From NCBI GenBank assembly GCA_938003885.1, contig CALKWT010000086.1:1-11656 (forward strand): a stretch of DNA of 11,656 nucleotides, given 5' to 3'. This DNA comes from an uncultured Balneolaceae bacterium. GTDB taxonomy: Bacteria > Bacteroidota > Rhodothermia > Balneolales > Balneolaceae. The notes under the pieces were generated by a model, which worked only from the letters and a program-made list of their open reading frames with translations, was not told where the DNA came from and searched no databases. Made by a program: the position numbers and the translations under genes. Shown in pieces: positions 1 through 7,399 of the stretch (the stretch's first letter is position 1; each line of letters starts with the position of its first letter).

Positions 1-1
1 G

Positions 2-2254
2 GGACAAAATCCTATCTATTCCGATGAATATATACAGAACACCATCAATGGAGTAAATCCTTTGCTCTACCCGGACGTAGATTGGATGAGTACGATTTTC
101 AACGACTTCGGGCAGAATCGCCATCTGAATGCGAATGTCAGTGGCGGATCCCAATTGGTAAAATACTACGTCTCTCTGAGCTATTATAACGAGACCGGGT
201 TACTGGTTAATAATAAAGAGACAACGTACAGTACCAATTCAGATTACGACAAGTATAACATGCAGTCGAATGTGACGCTCAACATTACCCCGACTACCCG
301 GGCCAAACTGGGTGTGGGCGGGTATCTGGAAGAGCGGCAATACCCAAACCCTGACGGTGGTGGAGTGGGAGGGATTTTCAGCCAGGCGATGGATGCATCT
401 CCGGTTTCTTATCCTGTTATCTATCCGGGAGGATTGGTGCCGGGAAGGAACCCGAACGGAGGTGAACGGAACCCTTATATCGATGCTACCGACCGGGGGT
501 ACTCCAACCAGTTCAATGCCCAGCTCTTTTCTAACCTGGAGCTGACGCAGGATCTGGACTTTCTTGCGGAGGGCCTGTTTGTCAGAGGGCTCTTCGGATT
601 CGATACCTACAACTCCAACACGATCAACAGAGGGAAGCGTCCGGACACCTACTACATCGATCCGAACAATCCGTTTGATGTGGACGGTTCCTATAACTAC
701 GCCCTCACCTTTGAGGGGAATAATTCTCTGGGATACAATCGCGGTAACAGCGGAAACAGGTCCCTCTATCTGCAGACCTCCCTCCACTACGACAATCAGA
801 TTGCGCTCAGGCACCGGGTTACCGGCCTGCTGGTTTACAGCCAGAGCGACTATATCTCAGAATTTGCGAATAACCTCACAGAGTCTCTTCCTTACCGGGA
901 GCAATCACTCGCCCTGCGAGGAACCTACTCCTACGATGAGCGCTATTTCTTTGAGGCCAACTTCGGCTACAGCGGTTCTGAAAACTTTGCACCCGAAAAC
1001 AGATGGGGCTTCTTCCCTTCGGCGGGCATAGGATGGGTGATTTCAAACGAAGACTTTTTTCAGCCGCTGCGTAACACCATTAATTTCCTAAAACTGCGCT
1101 ATTCAGATGGCTTCGTAGGAGCCAGCGGGTCCGGTGGCCGCAGATTTGCTTATCTGACCCTTGTGGGTGGTGCCAGCGGTTATACCTACGGAATTGATCG
1201 CGGATCGGGACGTGGCGGGCTTCAGATTAGTGATTATGGTGTAGATGTACGCTGGGCAGAATCCAGAATCCAGGATCTGGGTATTGAGATCAGAACATTT
1301 CAGGACAGGCTGTCTCTGACTTTTGACCTGTTTAAGGAGCGCAGGGAAGGCATTTTCCTGGGGAGGGCTTCAGTGCCTGCTTTTGTCGGTTTGGTGAATA
1401 ATCCGGTGGGTAACGTAGGGATCGTTGAAAATAAAGGATTTGATGGCCAGTTACGGTTTAATGGACAGATTGGCCAGCAGGTTAATTTCGGTTTCCAGGG
1501 ACAATTTACCTATAACCGGGATACGATCATCGATAATGATCAGCCAACGCAACCTTATCCGTGGATGGAACGACGTGGTAACAACATCCTGGCAGGGTAT
1601 GGGTATGTAGCGGAGGGGCTGTTTGAATCCCAGGAGGAGATTGACAATCACGCCCGACAGTTCGGAACCGTACTGCCCGGAGATATCAAGTACAAAGATT
1701 TGAACGGGGACGGGGTCATCGATGCCTACGACCAGAAGAAGATCTCCCGCGGTGACGTGCCCTACCTCACTCTGGGTGCAGGATTGAGCTTTGGGTACAA
1801 AGCGTTTGATCTATCTGCATTCTTTCAGGCTCAATTCGGAGCAGAACGATACATCGGAGGTTCCAGTATCCACCCGTTTGAAGGGGGTGGAGGTCGTGGA
1901 AACCTGTTTGCCATCGCGACCGACCGCTGGACGGAAGAGAACCCGAATCCCGATGCATTCTACCCCCGGCTGGCCTACGGAGATGCGGAAAACGTGAATA
2001 ACTTTGAGTACAGTTCGTACTGGATTCACAGCATGGATTTCATCCGTCTGCAGGAACTGGAATTGGGGTATAGACTCCCTGTCTCGGTTACAGGCAGCAA
2101 CCGCGTTTTTAATAATGCACGACTCTACTTCAGAGGGCGAAACCTTCTCACTTTCAGTGATTTTGATCTCTGGGATCCAGAGCTGAATACAGCAAACGGA
2201 ACCTCCTATCCGAATACCCGGGTATTTGCGATTGGAATCGATATTCAATTTTAA
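2..2254 (+). CDS. SusC/RagA-type TonB-dependent outer-membrane transporter, 5'-truncated by window edge
   Basis: Outer-membrane beta-barrel that imports oligosaccharides, powered by TonB, with a SusD lid. The reading frame is open from base 2 and contains no stop before 2252, so the TTG at 62 is not a real start; 750 residues are visible. Family members are about 1000 residues, so the signal peptide, the carboxypeptidase-like domain and the plug are outside the window. Visible signatures are the YPDVDW segment (bases 71-88), the following NVSGGS...KYYVSLSYYNETG stretch typical of the first barrel strands, a Ca-loop-like DLNGDGVIDAYDQ near 1700-1735, and a final strand ending in an aromatic residue (FAIGIDIQF). 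The next gene is susD, 27 bases downstream, so the two are almost certainly co-transcribed. The family is clear; the substrate cannot be read from this protein alone, and alpha-mannan is inferred from the GH76 neighbour. Confidence 0.95.
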   Translation, partial: GQNPIYSDEYIQNTINGVNPLLYPDVDWMSTIFNDFGQNRHLNANVSGGSQLVKYYVSLSYYNETGLLVNNKETTYSTNSDYDKYNMQSNVTLNITPTTRAKLGVGGYLEERQYPNPDGGGVGGIFSQAMDASPVSYPVIYPGGLVPGRNPNGGERNPYIDATDRGYSNQFNAQLFSNLELTQDLDFLAEGLFVRGLFGFDTYNSNTINRGKRPDTYYIDPNNPFDVDGSYNYALTFEGNNSLGYNRGNSGNRSLYLQTSLHYDNQIALRHRVTGLLVYSQSDYISEFANNLTESLPYREQSLALRGTYSYDERYFFEANFGYSGSENFAPENRWGFFPSAGIGWVISNEDFFQPLRNTINFLKLRYSDGFVGASGSGGRRFAYLTLVGGASGYTYGIDRGSGRGGLQISDYGVDVRWAESRIQDLGIEIRTFQDRLSLTFDLFKERREGIFLGRASVPAFVGLVNNPVGNVGIVENKGFDGQLRFNGQIGQQVNFGFQGQFTYNRDTIIDNDQPTQPYPWMERRGNNILAGYGYVAEGLFESQEEIDNHARQFGTVLPGDIKYKDLNGDGVIDAYDQKKISRGDVPYLTLGAGLSFGYKAFDLSAFFQAQFGAERYIGGSSIHPFEGGGGRGNLFAIATDRWTEENPNPDAFYPRLAYGDAENVNNFEYSSYWIHSMDFIRLQELELGYRLPVSVTGSNRVFNNARLYFRGRNLLTFSDFDLWDPELNTANGTSYPNTRVFAIGIDIQF

Positions 2255-2281
2255 AAAATGCAATCATCAGATAAGAATATT

Positions 2282-4072
2282 ATGAATACATTTAAGAAAT
2301 CAGTCGCTTTTTTGATGTTGATGCTGAGCGCTATCTCCTGTTCCGGATTTCTGGATCAGGTACCGGACGACCGTCTGACACTGGATGTGGCGTTTGAACA
2401 ACGGGGGCATGTAGAAGATTTCCTTGCCAATATCTACTCCCGTCTGCCGCACGATACACAGCGATTTGTGGGTGGAAACAACGGCCCCTGGACCGGTGCT
2501 TCCGATGAGGCGGAATTTGTTTGGCCATATTACTATCAGAACGAAGTAAATCTGGGCGCGTGGGATGCCACCACCGGACATGTGAATGATATGTGGTCGA
2601 ACCACTATCAGGGAATCCGTGCCGCTACCTACTTCATGGAAAATGTGGAGCAGTGTAAGCAGTGTGATTCAGGAAATGTGATCCGGTACAAAGCCGAGGC
2701 ACGTGCCCTTCGCGCAATATTCTATTACAACCTGGTTAGAATTTTTGGCCCTGTCATTACCTTCGGAGATACCTACCTCGATCCGGATGCAAGCCTGGAA
2801 GAGGTTCAGATTCCAAGAACGCCTTTTGATGAGGTGGTCGAGTATGTGGTTAATGAACTGGATGCAGCTGCGGTAAACTTACCTGAGTCGCCACCTAACG
2901 GGGCTTATTACGGAAGAATGACGCGGCCATTTCTGATGGGGATCAAGTCGAATTTGCTGCTGGTGGCAGCCAGTCCTCTCTTTAACGGGAATCCAGACTA
3001 TGCAGATTTGAGAAACTCTGAGGGAGTTCCTCTGTTCAGCCAACAGTATGACCCATCTAAGTGGGAGCGGGCGGCATCTGCAGCAAAAGAATTTCTGGAT
3101 CAGTATGACCAGAGTATGTTTCAGCTCTACAGGAAAAATGGCCCGGATGGGCAGTACTCACCCTACCTCTCTACGCGGGACGTCGTACTGGATGAATGGA
3201 ACGTCGAAATTATTATGGCACGGCCGGGTGCTTCTGTCGACCAGTATGCAAAAATCCCCTATCACTCCGGCGAGGCTTCTGAAAATCGTGGCTCAGGAGG
3301 GTTGGGTGCAACACAGGCCATCGTGGACGCTTACTTTATGGATAACGGATTGCCCATAGACCACCCTGAATCAGGCTATCAGGAGTCTGGATTTTCACAA
3401 TTTCAGGCACCCTACGATTTCCAGGAGAGGGAGACCTTTAATCAGTGGGTGAACCGGGAGCCGCGTTTCTATACCGGGATCACATATAACGGCAGCTTGT
3501 GGCACAATACCAATCCTCAGCCGATTGTGACCAAGACCTGGTATGGCGGTAACTCCGGGCGCCGGATTGGAGGGAATGACTTTACACCGACCGGTTATAT
3601 TGTAAGGAAACATGCGGGTGTGGGCTCTGGCCCGACTACCATAGTCCTGATGAGACTGGCAGAGATCTATCTGAACTACGTAGAGGCTCTGAATGAGCAC
3701 AACCCCGGGCATCCGGACATACTGGAGTACCTTAACAGAATCCGGAACAGAGCGGGAATTCCAGAATACGGTTCTGCAGAACTGGCGGCACCAGCAACTC
3801 AGGAAGAGATGCGTGAGGCGATCTGGCGTGAGCGTCGCGTAGAACTGGCCTTTGAGGAGAAGCGATACTTTGACGTCCGGCGCTGGAAAATTGCTGAAGA
3901 GACAGATAATGGCCCTGCGTACGGCCTCGATATCGACGCACAGAGCGAAGAGGAGTTCTACCGTGTGGTTTCTTTTGAAAATCGGGTGTTTGAACAAAGG
4001 CACTATCTCTATCCTATTCCCCAAAATGAGATTAATATCGTGAATGGCCTGGTTCAGAATCCTGGCTGGTAA
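2282..4072 (+). CDS. SusD/RagB-family glycan-binding surface lipoprotein
   Basis: Surface lipoprotein that captures oligosaccharides and closes over the SusC barrel. I chose the ATG at 2282 (596 aa) over the in-frame ATG at 2258, because it places a short basic start (MNTFKK), a hydrophobic stretch and a lipidation cysteine at Cys20 (SAISC) in the usual order; the earlier start adds eight polar residues in front. The -3 lipobox residue is Ala, a relaxed but acceptable match. Family signatures: the amphipathic helix KAEARALRAIFYYNLVRIFG starting at residue 137, the C-terminal MRLAEIYLNYVEALNE helix at 457-472, and ERRVELAFEEKRYFDVRRWK starting at 517, then a C-terminus containing YPIPQNEI. The length is normal. 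It follows susC immediately and forms the canonical pair. A hairpin follows the stop codon. Confidence 0.95.
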   Translation: MNTFKKSVAFLMLMLSAISCSGFLDQVPDDRLTLDVAFEQRGHVEDFLANIYSRLPHDTQRFVGGNNGPWTGASDEAEFVWPYYYQNEVNLGAWDATTGHVNDMWSNHYQGIRAATYFMENVEQCKQCDSGNVIRYKAEARALRAIFYYNLVRIFGPVITFGDTYLDPDASLEEVQIPRTPFDEVVEYVVNELDAAAVNLPESPPNGAYYGRMTRPFLMGIKSNLLLVAASPLFNGNPDYADLRNSEGVPLFSQQYDPSKWERAASAAKEFLDQYDQSMFQLYRKNGPDGQYSPYLSTRDVVLDEWNVEIIMARPGASVDQYAKIPYHSGEASENRGSGGLGATQAIVDAYFMDNGLPIDHPESGYQESGFSQFQAPYDFQERETFNQWVNREPRFYTGITYNGSLWHNTNPQPIVTKTWYGGNSGRRIGGNDFTPTGYIVRKHAGVGSGPTTIVLMRLAEIYLNYVEALNEHNPGHPDILEYLNRIRNRAGIPEYGSAELAAPATQEEMREAIWRERRVELAFEEKRYFDVRRWKIAEETDNGPAYGLDIDAQSEEEFYRVVSFENRVFEQRHYLYPIPQNEINIVNGLVQNPGW

Positions 4073-4079
4073 TAAAAAC

Positions 4080-4124
4080 ACCGGCAGGCGGATCACAGAA
4101 ATTGACTCAGAGGCGCTTGCCGGT
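4080..4124 (+). terminator. hairpin after susD, possible attenuator or processing site
   Basis: ACCGGCAGGCG at 4080-4090 pairs with CGCTTGCCGGT at 4114-4124, giving an 11-bp GC-rich stem with one G-U pair and a 23-base loop, beginning 7 bases after the susD stop. No run of T follows (the next bases are TAACTCC), so this is not a standard intrinsic terminator. As inference, it may partly terminate transcription or protect the 3' end of a susCD message, so that the downstream genes are made in smaller amounts. Confidence 0.45.
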
Positions 4125-4166
4125 TAACTCCATCTTACTTGATTTAAAAATTTTAACACTCTGCAA

Positions 4167-4742
4167 ATGATTAGGAAACGATCTTTAAAATTTAGTTTTA
4201 TCATTACATGCTGCATCCTTTTGGGGTTACTTGCCGGTTGTAACGACAGTTCCCCTCCAACTTTTACACTGGATGAGCCGGATGTGGACGATATTTCTCT
4301 TCTTGCCACTCTGTCTGTGAGCAATGAAAATCCGGGCGGGCCCTACGGACATGAAGGATCGGGAAAACTCATCGACGGAGACCGGAATTCAAAATTTCTC
4401 ACCTTTGAATTTCATGAGGGTTTCTGGATGCAGCAGGATTTTGATGAGCAGGTATCGGTAAACGCCTACACGATGACCTCCGGCAATGATGCCCCTGAAC
4501 GGGATCCGCTTCACTGGACGCTGGCAGGCTCGAATGACGGAGGGGAGAGCTGGGATGTTTTGCACACGGTAACAGATGCAGTTTTTGCCGGTAGAAACAG
4601 TGTGACCATCTATGAACTCGATTCAGATGCAACATACTCCTCCTTCCGGTTGTCGATCACAGATAATGCAGGGGAGACTACGCTCATGCAACTTAGCGAA
4701 TGGCGATTGCTCTACTACAATGAGCCCATTCCACAATTCTAA
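4167..4742 (+). CDS. small lipoprotein with F5/8 type C (discoidin-like) domain, putative surface glycan-binding protein
   Basis: A 191-residue exported lipoprotein. The N-terminus is basic (MIRKR), followed by a hydrophobic core and a perfect lipobox LLAGC with Cys25, which supports the ATG at 4167. After a Pro/Asp-rich linker, residues about 46-185 look like a single jelly-roll of the F5/8 type C/CBM32-like kind: an early GGPYGHEGSGKLIDGD segment (57-72), a middle HWTLAGSNDGGESWDVL segment (116-132), and a closing QLSEWRLLYY strand (175-184). Domains of this type in PULs usually bind sugars or mediate protein contacts; no catalytic domain is present. Its place right after susD is where surface glycan-binding proteins are commonly encoded. 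The domain call is from pattern recognition and the ligand is unknown. It could also be an accessory scaffold rather than a sugar binder. Confidence 0.75.
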   Translation: MIRKRSLKFSFIITCCILLGLLAGCNDSSPPTFTLDEPDVDDISLLATLSVSNENPGGPYGHEGSGKLIDGDRNSKFLTFEFHEGFWMQQDFDEQVSVNAYTMTSGNDAPERDPLHWTLAGSNDGGESWDVLHTVTDAVFAGRNSVTIYELDSDATYSSFRLSITDNAGETTLMQLSEWRLLYYNEPIPQF

Positions 4743-4878
4743 GTGCAGGGCACCCTCTAAGCTATCGATACGTCCAGCACGGTAACGCGTTGTGATGAGG
4801 CATGGCAAGAACCCGTTGTTTCAAACTCCGGGGAGTTGCCTGACAAACTAATTGGCAGAAGCAGAAGATCAGACCTAT
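4743..4878 (+). other. 136-base intergenic stretch with a 6-2-6 inverted repeat
   Basis: Between the discoidin lipoprotein and the GH76 gene. It holds a perfect short inverted repeat, AACTCC-GG-GGAGTT, at 4824-4837, about 40 bases before the GH76 start. No clear Bacteroidota promoter (TTTG then TAnnTTTG) and no terminator T-run are visible. An 18-codon open frame from the ATG at 4795 to the stop at 4849 has no supporting features and is not called as a gene. Confidence 0.3.
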
Positions 4879-6021
4879 ATGAAGTTTTACAAACACTCTC
4901 TTTTCATTGCCCTGATTTTGGTAGCAGGGTGCACCGATAAAAACGGCAGTCACACCGAAGATCCGGGTTTGGAAGTACGGGAAGCATCTTCTTATCCGTT
5001 CCAGGAAGTTTCGGCACGGTTTAACGAGGAGGATGCCGCAACCGCTTTCCACACTTTTAATGAATACTACTACGACGAGGACGCAAAGCTCTATTACAGC
5101 TCTACCGAGCATACCGGCCTGGGGTCAATCTGGACCCAGGCTATCTTCTGGGATATCGTTATGCACTACTATGAACATACCGAAGAGCCGCAATACCTGG
5201 AGATGATCCATGATATCTATCAGGGGGGGTATGATCAGTATGACGGATACAACTGGCAGAACGAGATCGAGTGGTTTATTTATGATGATATCATGTGGTG
5301 GGTAATCAGCCTGGCACGGGCATACGAGATCACCGGGGAGGAGGTCTACCTGGAAAAATCGATTACAGGATTTGATCGGGTGTGGGAGGGATCCTACGAT
5401 CCGGAGCAGGGCGGGATGTACTGGGACTTTCATCACAGCGGGAAGAATGCCTGTATCAATTACCCTACTGTTATCGCTGCTATGCGGTTATTTAACTTGA
5501 CCGGAGAGGAATCCTACCTCGAAAAAGCCAGGGAGATCTATCACTGGAGCCGGGAGAATCTTCTTGATCCCGAGAGCGGCAGAGTCGCAGATCATATCTC
5601 TGCGGGCGGTAATATCGGTTACGAAGATTATACGTACAACCAGGGCACGGCGATCGGGGCAGCTGTCATGCTCTATCAGGAATCTGGAGATGAATCGTAC
5701 CTTGCTGACGCCCGGAAGATGGCCGATTATACCAGGGATGTGATGAGTGATGAACATGGCATCTTACCGGCTGAGGGAGATTGGAATGAGCAGGGGGTCC
5801 TGAAAGCCATCTTTGCCCACTATATGAAAGATCTCATCACAAAGGGTGGACAGGAACAGTATAGGGGGTGGATGGTTCATAATGCCAATACCGCCTGGGA
5901 GAACCGAGATCCTGCCCGGGGGATTATGCACAGGGATTATACCCGGCCTGCCCCCACAGGTACCATTCAATCCTATGAGTCAAGCAGCGGGGTGGCTCTG
6001 ATGCGGCTTTTTGCAAATTAA
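4879..6021 (+). CDS. GH76-family glycoside hydrolase lipoprotein, putative endo-alpha-1,6-mannanase
   Basis: GH76 enzymes cleave the alpha-1,6-mannose backbone of mannans within the chain, with retention. I chose the ATG at 4879 (380 aa) because it gives MKFYKH, a hydrophobic core and a canonical lipobox LVAGC with Cys18; an earlier in-frame TTG at 4852 adds nine polar residues. The catalytic pair of adjacent aspartates characteristic of the family is visible as Asp136-Asp137 in the YDDIMWW motif. Other family marks are the repeated helices of an (alpha/alpha)6 barrel ending in TGEE.YLEK / TGEESYLEKA / SGDESYLADA, and the DYTYNQGTAIGAA motif (bases 5623-5661). The length is normal for a single-domain GH76. 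It is probably anchored at the outer membrane, on the surface or facing the periplasm, and works with the upstream SusCD pair. GH88/GH105 barrels were considered but fit the DD and YNQG motifs less well. Activity is inferred from the family. Confidence 0.88.
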   Translation: MKFYKHSLFIALILVAGCTDKNGSHTEDPGLEVREASSYPFQEVSARFNEEDAATAFHTFNEYYYDEDAKLYYSSTEHTGLGSIWTQAIFWDIVMHYYEHTEEPQYLEMIHDIYQGGYDQYDGYNWQNEIEWFIYDDIMWWVISLARAYEITGEEVYLEKSITGFDRVWEGSYDPEQGGMYWDFHHSGKNACINYPTVIAAMRLFNLTGEESYLEKAREIYHWSRENLLDPESGRVADHISAGGNIGYEDYTYNQGTAIGAAVMLYQESGDESYLADARKMADYTRDVMSDEHGILPAEGDWNEQGVLKAIFAHYMKDLITKGGQEQYRGWMVHNANTAWENRDPARGIMHRDYTRPAPTGTIQSYESSSGVALMRLFAN

Positions 6022-6052
6022 TCTCCTGCACCATCACGTTAATAGAGAATGA

Positions 6053-7276
6053 ATGTCCCGATCAGGCAGCCATAATTTCCGGAAGATCAGAAGCGTGATT
6101 CTTACCGCAATGTTGAGCTTTGTAAGCTTGGCTTGCATGAAGACAAATCTGACAGCGCAAACTGCGGTTGAAGCTGATACTCCGGGACTTTCAGACATCG
6201 AGTTTACTGTGACGGAAGCTTCCGAATGGACGGCGCTTTTTAAAAGGAACACCGGCTGGATCGGTGCTGACGGAATTTTTTCGATCCCGCTGAATGGGAA
6301 AAGGCACCACTCCGGGGACCCGGCCTCTGAAACAGCTTTCATATTCAGTGATACGTTGATTGGCGAGATTTCGGATGGCAATCTCCAACCTGGGTGGTCT
6401 ATGGTGAATAACACAATTGCCTATCTGAAGGGGACCCGGCCTGTTGCGGATTCAATCCGGTTTGAATGGTCCACAGATAACAATAACCGGCCAATCTCTC
6501 TCTTTACACCCGGATTGCCGTCCGCGGATGAGGGGGATTACTACTGGCTGGGAGATGGATTTGTAAATACGGAACTGGATAGCAGTATCTATATTTTTGC
6601 ATACCGGATGAGAAACTTAGACCCGGATCAGGAGTGGTCTTTCGCCGAAATGAGTACCGATCTCATTGTTCTGCCAAAAAACAGCACGGTGCCGTTCTCA
6701 GAACAAAGGCAAATTGAAACTCCTCTTCGATTTAAAGAAGGAGGTTTCGGAGCCGGTATATTGGTCAATACCGATGCGGGCGGTGCACCCCGGCCCGACG
6801 GTTTTATCTATGTATACGGTGTAAGGAATCAAGAAAAGAATCTGATGATTGCCCGCGTACTTCCCGAAGATTTTGAAAATTTCGATGCATGGCGCTTCTG
6901 GGATGGTGATGGGTGGAGTACCGATATAGAGCGCGTGAAGAATGTGGTCTCGCGGGTTTCCCATGAACTGAGTGTTACCCCTCTTCCCGACGGGCGGTAT
7001 GCTCTGGTATTCACTAGGGACACATTAAGCCCGGTGGTAGGGATGAGACTTGCACCCACTCCCTACGGTCCATTCGGTCCCATCATTGAGGTTTATGAAA
7101 CAGATGTTATGGAGCAGAATAACATCATTGCTTACAATGCGAAAGCTCATCCTTCCCTTTCTGCTCCCGGTGAGCTGCTGATCAGTTACAATGTGAATGC
7201 ATTCGATTTTATGAACGAAATTTCAAAGGACCCCAATCTCTACCGTCCTCGCTTCATACGATTGAAATTCAGATAG
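6053..7276 (+). CDS. exported five-bladed beta-propeller protein of the DUF4185/DUF5005 type, candidate glycoside hydrolase
   Basis: A 407-residue protein with an export signal: a basic N-terminus (SHNFRKIR), a hydrophobic core at 14-27, and Cys28 in VSLAC, a weak lipobox (Ser at -3); cleavage near LTAQ (33-36) is an alternative. The mature part carries motifs I associate with DUF4185/DUF5005 propellers: GWIGADGIFSIPL (68-80, Asp73), FIFSDTLIGE (96-105, Asp100), WLGDGF (165-170, Asp168), PDGFIYVYGVR (248-258), SHELSVTPLPDGRY (303-316, Glu305) and a C-terminal NAKAHPSLS...LLISYNVN (362-382). Five-bladed-propeller hydrolases put their catalytic acids on the inner strands of different blades, so Asp73, Asp168 and Glu305 are candidates. 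The gene starts 31 bases after the GH76 stop, so the two are likely co-transcribed and act on the same glycan. Family placement is from memory; the substrate is unknown. A binding-only role is possible. Confidence 0.65.
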   Translation: MSRSGSHNFRKIRSVILTAMLSFVSLACMKTNLTAQTAVEADTPGLSDIEFTVTEASEWTALFKRNTGWIGADGIFSIPLNGKRHHSGDPASETAFIFSDTLIGEISDGNLQPGWSMVNNTIAYLKGTRPVADSIRFEWSTDNNNRPISLFTPGLPSADEGDYYWLGDGFVNTELDSSIYIFAYRMRNLDPDQEWSFAEMSTDLIVLPKNSTVPFSEQRQIETPLRFKEGGFGAGILVNTDAGGAPRPDGFIYVYGVRNQEKNLMIARVLPEDFENFDAWRFWDGDGWSTDIERVKNVVSRVSHELSVTPLPDGRYALVFTRDTLSPVVGMRLAPTPYGPFGPIIEVYETDVMEQNNIIAYNAKAHPSLSAPGELLISYNVNAFDFMNEISKDPNLYRPRFIRLKFR

Positions 7277-7399
7277 CCTGCATGGAGATCCCCTCTTCCG
7301 AACCCCTGGCTGCATTCAGATCCCTATCCTTTCTATTTTAAAGAAACAGTTGTTTCGGATTCAGGTTTGATTCAATAAATTAATCAACCCGAACAGAGG
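7277..7399 (+). promoter_or_regulatory. intergenic gap at the end of the PUL with an operator-like inverted repeat
   Basis: This 123-base gap separates the PUL block from the serine hydrolase gene. It contains a perfect inverted repeat GAAACA-GT-TGTTTC at 7343-7356, the size of a small repressor site, and an overlapping weak stem (TTTCT at 7331-7335 with AGAAA at 7342-7346). No convincing terminator or promoter consensus was found; TTTG occurs in CAGGTTTGA near 7362-7370 without a good upstream partner. The gap suggests that the hydrolase gene has its own promoter, but this is inference. Confidence 0.25.

Noticed and set aside
62..64. TTG as start codon of susC
   Set aside because: The frame is open to base 2 and the upstream codons (GQNPIYSDEYIQ...) continue SusC-like sequence; no SusC begins at this point of the family alignment.
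239..814. Minus-strand open frame of 191 codons inside susC
   Set aside because: It lies opposite a clear SusC coding frame, has low-complexity Val/Arg/Ile-rich sequence with no signal or domain, and is a frame shadow.
3395..4096. Minus-strand open frame of 233 codons inside susD
   Set aside because: It covers conserved SusD helices on the + strand and shows no recognizable motif of its own.
4795..4851. 18-codon open frame before the GH76 gene
   Set aside because: Too short, with no ribosome-binding site, signal or recognizable peptide feature.
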